Below, piece by piece: positions 59,078 to 64,000 of a DNA stretch of 64,000 nucleotides. Made by a program: the position numbers and the translations under genes. The notes under the pieces were generated by a model. That model ran no database searches and was not told the origin of the DNA. It worked only from the letters and a program-made list of their open reading frames with translations. The stretch spans positions 682,001 through 746,000 of the forward strand of contig NZ_CP031115.1 of the NCBI RefSeq assembly GCF_003568865.1, given 5' to 3'. This DNA is from Rubrobacter indicoceani. GTDB taxonomy: Bacteria; Actinomycetota; Rubrobacteria; Rubrobacterales; Rubrobacteraceae. The stretch's first letter is position 1. Every line of letters begins with the position of its first letter.

Positions 59078-59838
59078 TGGGACGGCTGGAGCAGAGGGTC
59101 GCGCTTGTAACGGGGGCGGGGCAGGGGATAGGGCTTGCAACGGCGGAGCGGTTTGCGCGGGAGGGTGCGCGGGTCTGCCTGGCGGACACGAACAGCGAGG
59201 TCGCCGCTCAGGAAGCCTCGCGGATGGTCGACTCCGGGGCGGATGCGTTTGGGATCAGGATGGACGTAACCAGCCGTCTCGAGGTCGAGGGGGTCGTTGA
59301 GAGGGTTGTCGGGCGGTTCGGGCGGCTCGATATCCTGGTGAACAACGCTGGGATCACCCGCGACGAACTTATACACCGCATGTCCGACGATGACTGGAGA
59401 AGCGTCCTGAACGTTCACCTGACGGGTACTTTCCTCTGTTCGCGGGCGGCCCAGAAGTACATGGTCGAGAACGAGTACGGGCGCATCATCAACCTGTCGA
59501 GCGTCTCTGCGCTCGGTCGGCGCGGCCAGGCGAACTACGCCGCCGCCAAAGCCGGGCTTCAGGGCTTTACAAAGACGCTCGCCATCGAGCTCGGTCCGTA
59601 CGGCGTAACGGTGAACGCGGTCGCGCCGGGCTTTATCGAGACGGAGATGACCCGCAGGACCGCCGAGCGGATGGGCCTGTCGTTCGAGGAACTGGTCAAC
59701 GCCGCGACGGAGGAGATACCGCTCGGCAAAAGCGGGAAGCCGGAGGACGTGGCGGCGGCCATCCTTTTCTTTGCCACCGAGGAAGCGTCTTTCGTGAGCG
59801 GTCAGGTTCTTTACGTGGCGGGCGGTCCGAAGAGCTAG
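59077..59838 (+). CDS. FabG-like 3-oxoacyl reductase (SDR)
   Basis: A 253-residue classical SDR: VTGAGQGIGLATAERFAREG, NNAGITRDELIHRM, NLSSVSALG, YAAAKAGLQGFTKTLAIELGP and VAPGFIETEMT are the FabG marks. It reduces 3-oxoacyl-ACP/CoA or oxidises 3-hydroxyacyl compounds with NAD(P). GTG 59077 shares its first base with the previous stop. Its stop (TAG) lies in the palindrome CTAG that also gives the stop of the convergent GGDEF-EAL gene. The pairing with an ACAD10/11-like kinase suggests a 3-hydroxyacyl oxidation route. Confidence 0.92.
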   Translation: MGRLEQRVALVTGAGQGIGLATAERFAREGARVCLADTNSEVAAQEASRMVDSGADAFGIRMDVTSRLEVEGVVERVVGRFGRLDILVNNAGITRDELIHRMSDDDWRSVLNVHLTGTFLCSRAAQKYMVENEYGRIINLSSVSALGRRGQANYAAAKAGLQGFTKTLAIELGPYGVTVNAVAPGFIETEMTRRTAERMGLSFEELVNAATEEIPLGKSGKPEDVAAAILFFATEEASFVSGQVLYVAGGPKS

Positions 59839-62552
59839 GTGCCGCCCCCGGGCGGTCTCCGTCCGGTGAGCAGCCTGAAGGCTTCGGGGGCTTCGAGCGG
59901 CTTCCAGAAGTAGTTGCCCTGCGCAAAGTCGCAGCCCAGCTCGATAAGCCTGTCAAGCTGGGCCCGGCTCTCGACGCTCTCGGCGACCACGGACTTGCCG
60001 AGCGCGTGGGCCAGCTCTATCAGGCCGGAGACTATCCTGTAGCCTTCGGGGTCGTGGTCGAGGCCGGAGATAAGCGCGCCGTCTATCTTGATGGTGTCTA
60101 TAGGGACGTTTCTGAGGCGGGAGAGCGAGGAATAGCCGGTGCCGAAGTCGTCTACGGAGAGCTTGACCCCGGCTTCCCGCAGCCGGTTCATCGCGAGGAG
60201 GGCGCTTTCGTCCCGTCCGATAAAAGCGTCTTCGGTGACCTCGAGTTCGAGGTTCAACGGGGAGAGGCCGTTCTCTTCGAGCAGGGCGAGCGTCCGGGCT
60301 ACAAGGGCGGGGTGGCGGATCTGCCGGGCCGAGATGTTCACGCCGACGGTAACCGGTGGTGAGCCCGGCAGGCTCTCCGACCACAGGGAGAGCTGACGCA
60401 GGATATCTCCAAGAACGGAGACGCCGATCTCGGTCATAAGGCCCGCCTCCTCGGCGGCGGGGATAAAATGCCGGGGGCCGAGGAGACCCTTCTCGGGGTG
60501 TTGCCAGCGGAGCAGGGCTTCGAGGCCGGCTATCCCGCCGTCCGGCAGCGAGACTTTCGGCTGGTAGTGGACCACGAACTCCCCTTCTCTGACGGCTCGC
60601 CGGAGTTCGTTTCTGAGCCGCAGGTCTCTGAGGGAGGCGTCGGACATGCCCTCGCGAAAGACCCGGTATCGTACCCCGCCCGCCCGCTTGGCCTCGTACA
60701 TCGCCGCGTCGGCGTTGCGTAGCATCTCCGAGGCGGCGCTCTCGCCGGACGCGCCGAGAGCTATGCCGATGCTCGCGGTGATCGAAACCTCGTTGTCCGC
60801 GATAACGAAGGGCCGGGAGAGGGAGGAGGCGATCCTCGACGCAACGACTTCGACCTCCGCCTCGTCGTGAAGGTCCTCCAGAAGGACGGTGAACTCGTCG
60901 CCGCCCATGCGGGCCGCCGTATCTTCCGGCCTGACGCACGAACGAAGCCTTTCGGCGACGGCGCAGAGAAGGCTATCGCCGTACTCGTGACCCAGAGAGT
61001 CGTTGACCAGCTTGAACCCGTCGAGGTCGAGAAAGAGAACCCCGACCCTGCCGGAGGTGCCCGACTCCAGGCTGACCGAGAGCTTGCGGGTAAAGAAGCT
61101 CCGATTGGGGAGGCCGGTCAGCAGGTCGTGGAAGGCCTGGTGGGTCAGGCGTTCTTCGGCGACCTTGCGTTCGGTGATCTCCCGAAACACAAGCTGCGAG
61201 ACCGGAACCCCGGAGCGCGATACGCTCATCACCGCCGTCTCCACGTCCATGACCCGACCGTCGAGCCGGACGAACTTCTCCTCCGCCGCGCTTTCATAGT
61301 CGTCTTCGTAGGTGCGCCTCAGTCGTTCGGCCATCCGGTCGGCGTAGTCCGGGTGGACAAGGTCCAGAACCGACCGACCGACGAGATCTCCGACCGTAGA
61401 CGCCCCGACCGAGCGAACCCCGGCGGCGTTTATGTAGTCCACTACCCCGGCGCTGTGGACTATGATGGCGTCCGGCGACATCTCGACGAGCCGGCGGTAG
61501 CGCTCCTCGCTCGCCTTCAGCTTCCGCTCGGCCTTCTTTCTCTCCGAGACGTCCCGAAAGATCACGACCAGGCCCCCCGGTGTGGTCCCCTTCAACATCC
61601 GGGAGGGCTTTCGTTCAAGCGGGGTCAGGGAGACTTCATAATCCCTCTCCGGGTTTCCGGCCCGCGTCTCGAAGTTCGCTGTCTCCGGGAGGTCCTCCAG
61701 CCCGACTATCGCCTCACCGGCCTTCCGGCCTACCGCAAGCGGTACCGGGACGTTCAAAAGCGTGGCGGTCGCGGGGTTGAGGTCGAGTATCCGACCGCGC
61801 GAATCAAGGACAAAGACCGCGTCGTTTATGCTCTCGACTATCCTGTGATGAGCCACCGGAACCATATCGAGCAGCCCGAACCGGAACAGCCCCCAGGCGA
61901 GCAGAAGTCCCGTAACCGTGAAGCCGAGCGGCGTCAGGTCGAAGTTCGGGTCGGCGGGCAGCAGCCCGAGAACGTAGATGCTGTTCCCGAGCCAGGGCAC
62001 GAGAAGGCCCAGGATAAGGACAAGGCTCTGCATCAGATACAGTCGCTGCGACCGGAATATAACGGTCGTGATAAGTGCGAGACCGGTGACCACAAGAACA
62101 TAGGAGTAGACCCAGAATATCCAGAAAGCCGGGCCGTGCTCCAGGTCCAGAAACAGGTTCCCCGGCCCCTCGGAGACGGAGCTCCAGATCAGCCCGTGGC
62201 GTTCGTTGGTGAAGACCAGCCCGAGTGTGAAGAGCGGCAGCACCGCGAGCAGCGACCCCCACACGCCGCCGAGCCGGCGCCCGCTGTAGGCGACCCCGAA
62301 CGCCGCCACGCTGTACGGCAGGGCGCAGATGCCCAGGTACTGAATCTTCGCCCAGAAAATCTTCTGCGCGAACCCCAAAGAGCCGATCTCAAGCGCGTAC
62401 CCCACGCTCCAGAGGCCCGCCGAGAACATCATCAGCGCCATCGCCCCGGCCCCCGGCGTCCGACGGTGCCCGACGGAGTAGACCGCAACCGCCAGCGAGA
62501 CCACCGCGGCCAGAAAGAGCGCCGGTGAGTACGGATTTTCCTGAAACGTCAG
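59835..62552 (-). CDS. Membrane-bound PAS-GGDEF-EAL c-di-GMP protein
   Basis: About 905 residues. N-terminal sensor of seven or so helices in 7TM histidine-kinase-type layout (about 1-230), two PAS domains (about 240-350 and 365-480; RIVESINDAVFVLDSRGRIL, RYRRLVEMSPDAIIVHSAG), GGDEF with intact MGGDEF near residue 550 and EAL with LEALLRWQHP near 677, plus ITASIGIALG and DDFGTGYSSL. Both domains look catalytic, so it can make and break c-di-GMP. The start is uncertain: CTG 62552 precedes TFQENPYSP and follows AGAGGTGAG; a longer frame would overlap the divergent thioesterase gene. Confidence 0.9.
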   Translation of the reverse strand: MTFQENPYSPALFLAAVVSLAVAVYSVGHRRTPGAGAMALMMFSAGLWSVGYALEIGSLGFAQKIFWAKIQYLGICALPYSVAAFGVAYSGRRLGGVWGSLLAVLPLFTLGLVFTNERHGLIWSSVSEGPGNLFLDLEHGPAFWIFWVYSYVLVVTGLALITTVIFRSQRLYLMQSLVLILGLLVPWLGNSIYVLGLLPADPNFDLTPLGFTVTGLLLAWGLFRFGLLDMVPVAHHRIVESINDAVFVLDSRGRILDLNPATATLLNVPVPLAVGRKAGEAIVGLEDLPETANFETRAGNPERDYEVSLTPLERKPSRMLKGTTPGGLVVIFRDVSERKKAERKLKASEERYRRLVEMSPDAIIVHSAGVVDYINAAGVRSVGASTVGDLVGRSVLDLVHPDYADRMAERLRRTYEDDYESAAEEKFVRLDGRVMDVETAVMSVSRSGVPVSQLVFREITERKVAEERLTHQAFHDLLTGLPNRSFFTRKLSVSLESGTSGRVGVLFLDLDGFKLVNDSLGHEYGDSLLCAVAERLRSCVRPEDTAARMGGDEFTVLLEDLHDEAEVEVVASRIASSLSRPFVIADNEVSITASIGIALGASGESAASEMLRNADAAMYEAKRAGGVRYRVFREGMSDASLRDLRLRNELRRAVREGEFVVHYQPKVSLPDGGIAGLEALLRWQHPEKGLLGPRHFIPAAEEAGLMTEIGVSVLGDILRQLSLWSESLPGSPPVTVGVNISARQIRHPALVARTLALLEENGLSPLNLELEVTEDAFIGRDESALLAMNRLREAGVKLSVDDFGTGYSSLSRLRNVPIDTIKIDGALISGLDHDPEGYRIVSGLIELAHALGKSVVAESVESRAQLDRLIELGCDFAQGNYFWKPLEAPEAFRLLTGRRPPGGGT

Positions 62553-62733
62553 AGGCTCACCTCTAGTGAGATCGCATGTGATACAGGCTCCATTCTGCCC
62601 CTGTCCGAGACATCGCACAAGACCCGGTTCCTCCCGGAGGACGGGCGGGGGCCGAAGACCCCGCCGCGTATAATGCAACCGGACTTCCCGGCTACGAAAC
62701 CAAACGCAGAGGCAAAAGAAAGGCGGCTGGCAG

Positions 62734-63189
62734 ATGTCTGAGACTTCAAGCGGAAAACCGGGCCTCACCCGCGAGCAACTGGCCGACCTCTCCCGGCACT
62801 TCGACGAGGACATAACCTTCTCCCGGCACATAAGGGCGAAGGTGAAAGAGGCCGTCCCCGGCGAGGCGACGCTCTACATAGACGTGCAGGACTTCCACCT
62901 CAACGGTGCAGGGACGCTTCACGGCGGGGTCTACGCCTCGCTTATAGACAACACGATGGGGCTTGCCCTGATCTCCGAGGTCGGGGTGCGTACCGCAACG
63001 ATAGACCTGAACGTCCGGTTTCTCGGCGCGGTGAGGGAGGGCCGCGTAACCTGCCGCGCCGAAGTCGTACACCGGACCCGCCGCCTCGCCACCCTTGAAG
63101 CCCGGGTTCACGACGACCTCGAAAACCTCGTCGCGCTCGGCTCCGGCACCTTTCGCATCTTTGAAAAGCAGGGCCGACCGCTCGTGTAA
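62734..63189 (+). CDS. PaaI-type hot-dog thioesterase
   Basis: A 151-residue hot-dog fold protein. DFHLNGAGTLHGGVYASLIDNTMGLAL has the family HGG motif with Asp following. TATIDLNVRFLGAVREGRVTCRAEVVH is the conserved central helix-strand block. It hydrolyses acyl-CoA (often phenylacetyl- or medium-chain acyl-CoA). The start is ATG 62734 with GGCGG upstream. It diverges from the GGDEF-EAL gene with an intergenic gap of about 180 bases and is convergent with the solute-binding protein gene. Confidence 0.92.
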   Translation: MSETSSGKPGLTREQLADLSRHFDEDITFSRHIRAKVKEAVPGEATLYIDVQDFHLNGAGTLHGGVYASLIDNTMGLALISEVGVRTATIDLNVRFLGAVREGRVTCRAEVVHRTRRLATLEARVHDDLENLVALGSGTFRIFEKQGRPLV

Positions 63190-63225
63190 CCCCCCGACCG
63201 GAACCGCAGGCGAAGAACGTCCAAA

Positions 63226-63249
63226 GGGCGTACCTCGCGAGGTACGCCC
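63226..63249. terminator. Bidirectional terminator-like perfect palindrome
   Basis: A perfect 24-base palindrome (arms GGGCGTACCTCG and CGAGGTACGCCC) lies midway between two convergent genes. The flanks have only short T-runs: TTT on the minus side and CTTTC 13 bases on on the plus side. It probably ends both transcripts. Confidence 0.7.
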
Positions 63250-63272
63250 CGAGCCGTCTTTCAGGGTTCGGG

Positions 63273-64000
63273 TTAGCCCTGATCCACGATGGTCTGTATC
63301 GCCTCCTGAAGGTTGCTCGCGGCTCTGTCTGCGGAGATGTTCCCGGCTAGGCTGTCATTGAACTGATCCGCCATATCTATGGACATATCCGAGTAGTACG
63401 GCGAGACCGGACGCGGGACGGTGTTTTCAAGGGCCTCCCCGGCGAGCGAGATCACGGGTACGCTATCGAGGATCTCCCGGTCTTCGTAGAGCGCCGAGCG
63501 GGTCGGGAGCAGCGATGATTCAAGGGCGAAACGCTTCTGCTGCGCCTCCTGCGTCATGAAGCTGACGAACTCCCACGCGGCGTTCTGCGTCTCCTCGTCG
63601 GAGAGGCCGTTTATGTAGTAGTTGGCCCCGCCGAGGCCGCTCGCGCTCTGGCCGCCCTCACCCGCCGGGAGCGGTGCGACACCGATCTGATCCTGCGTGA
63701 TGTTCGACGATGCCTCGTCCGCCCCGAGCGCGTACATGTACGGCCAGTTGCGGCAGAACGCCGCGTTCCCGTTCAGGAAGCTGGCCTGACTCTCTTCCTC
63801 GGTGTAGGTTGAAACCGCCTGCGGCGTTACGCCCGACTCGACCATCCGGCGCTCCATCTCAAGCCCCGCGACGGCTTCCGGGCTGTCTATCGTAACGCTT
63901 GTCGGGTCATCCGGGTCAAGGGCGGAGCCGCCAAAGCTGTTGATATATTCAAGGCCGTTCACGACGCCGGACTCGCTGTTCGCCCCTTGAAAGATAAACC
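63273..64000 (-). CDS. ABC sugar transporter, extracellular solute-binding protein (3' part)
   Basis: About 242 C-terminal residues of a family 1 solute-binding protein; the rest lies beyond the right edge. Visible: NGLEYINSFGGSALDPDD, EMERRMVESGVTP, FLNGNAAFCRNWPYMYAL, PLPAGEGGQSASGLGGANYYING and WEFVSFMTQEAQQKRF, the standard C-lobe of maltose/trehalose-type binding proteins. It is exported and lipid-anchored in relatives. The permease genes are expected further to the left of this strand or missing: after the stop comes a terminator, so any permease must lie upstream, outside the window. Confidence 0.9.
   Translation of the reverse strand, partial: FIFQGANSESGVVNGLEYINSFGGSALDPDDPTSVTIDSPEAVAGLEMERRMVESGVTPQAVSTYTEEESQASFLNGNAAFCRNWPYMYALGADEASSNITQDQIGVAPLPAGEGGQSASGLGGANYYINGLSDEETQNAAWEFVSFMTQEAQQKRFALESSLLPTRSALYEDREILDSVPVISLAGEALENTVPRPVSPYYSDMSIDMADQFNDSLAGNISADRAASNLQEAIQTIVDQG

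Noticed and set aside
1-64000. Mobile elements, CRISPR arrays or prophage
   Set aside because: No transposase, integrase, spacer-repeat series or phage gene was seen; the tRNAs show no adjacent integrase or duplicated 3' ends. The two identical tRNA-Ala acceptors reflect ordinary tRNA similarity.

Overview
The window is GC-rich bacterial chromosome with tightly packed genes, frequent 1-8 base overlaps, many GTG/TTG starts and strong GGAGG-type ribosome binding sites. A coenzyme F420-type reductase, betaine (BCCT) transport, an LPxTG wall-anchored protein and several CoA-linked catabolic genes point to an actinobacterium. A deep-branching, desert or thermotolerant lineage such as Rubrobacter fits, but that placement is inference. 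No phage, integrase, IS element or CRISPR array was seen.

Layout. 0-1.8 kb: the 3' end of a ComB phosphatase, a small highly translated protein followed by a structured RNA and terminator, a broken cupin gene, and tRNA-Ser(GCT). 1.8-13.2 kb: YihY/BrkB membrane protein, aquaporin, topoisomerase III, an FAD oxidoreductase coupled to an ABC-2 exporter and a PIG-V-like mannosyltransferase, then small membrane proteins, an MFS transporter and a PlsC-like acyltransferase. 13.2-20.1 kb: folB diverging from a translationally coupled operon (RibD-type reductase, metal-site-less MDR dehydrogenase, PTPS/QueD homologue without the catalytic Cys, glycosyltransferase-methyltransferase fusion, PHP phosphatase, AlaX-like protein without metal ligands, DUF192 lipoprotein). 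This is my best candidate for an undescribed pterin- or pyrimidine-derived pathway.

20.1-28.6 kb: cupin, RraA, a three-gene DrrAB-like exporter, F420-type reductase, rhodanese without Cys, membrane protein, tRNA-Ser(GGA), acetyltransferase, BCCT transporter. 28.7-31.5 kb: minus-strand thiolase / enoyl-CoA hydratase / CoA-transferase operon. 31.6-39.6 kb: a NarL-type two-component pair, FmdB and DUF309 proteins, tRNA-Ala(TGC), a CHASE3 hybrid kinase whose 3' end runs antisense into that tRNA, and an acidic LPxTG protein with an EF-hand-like loop. 39.8-47.3 kb: tRNA-Ala(CGC), beta-carbonic anhydrase, Rieske plus amidohydrolase, an adenylation-carrier-reductase protein coupled to an SDR, and a TSUP permease.

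47.6-54.1 kb: HCCA isomerase-like protein and a ketone-body module (3-hydroxybutyrate dehydrogenase and acetoacetate-CoA ligase) lying between a decayed and an intact MHS-type MFS transporter. 54.2-64 kb: enoyl-CoA hydratase, GNAT, an unrecognised two-gene operon, a second ComB, an APH-fold kinase with a FabG-like SDR, a GGDEF-EAL protein, a PaaI thioesterase, and the 3' part of a sugar-binding protein gene running off the right edge.

The gene families are mostly secure. Substrates, several start codons (CTG/TTG candidates are flagged) and all RNA or operator proposals are inference from reading the sequence alone.
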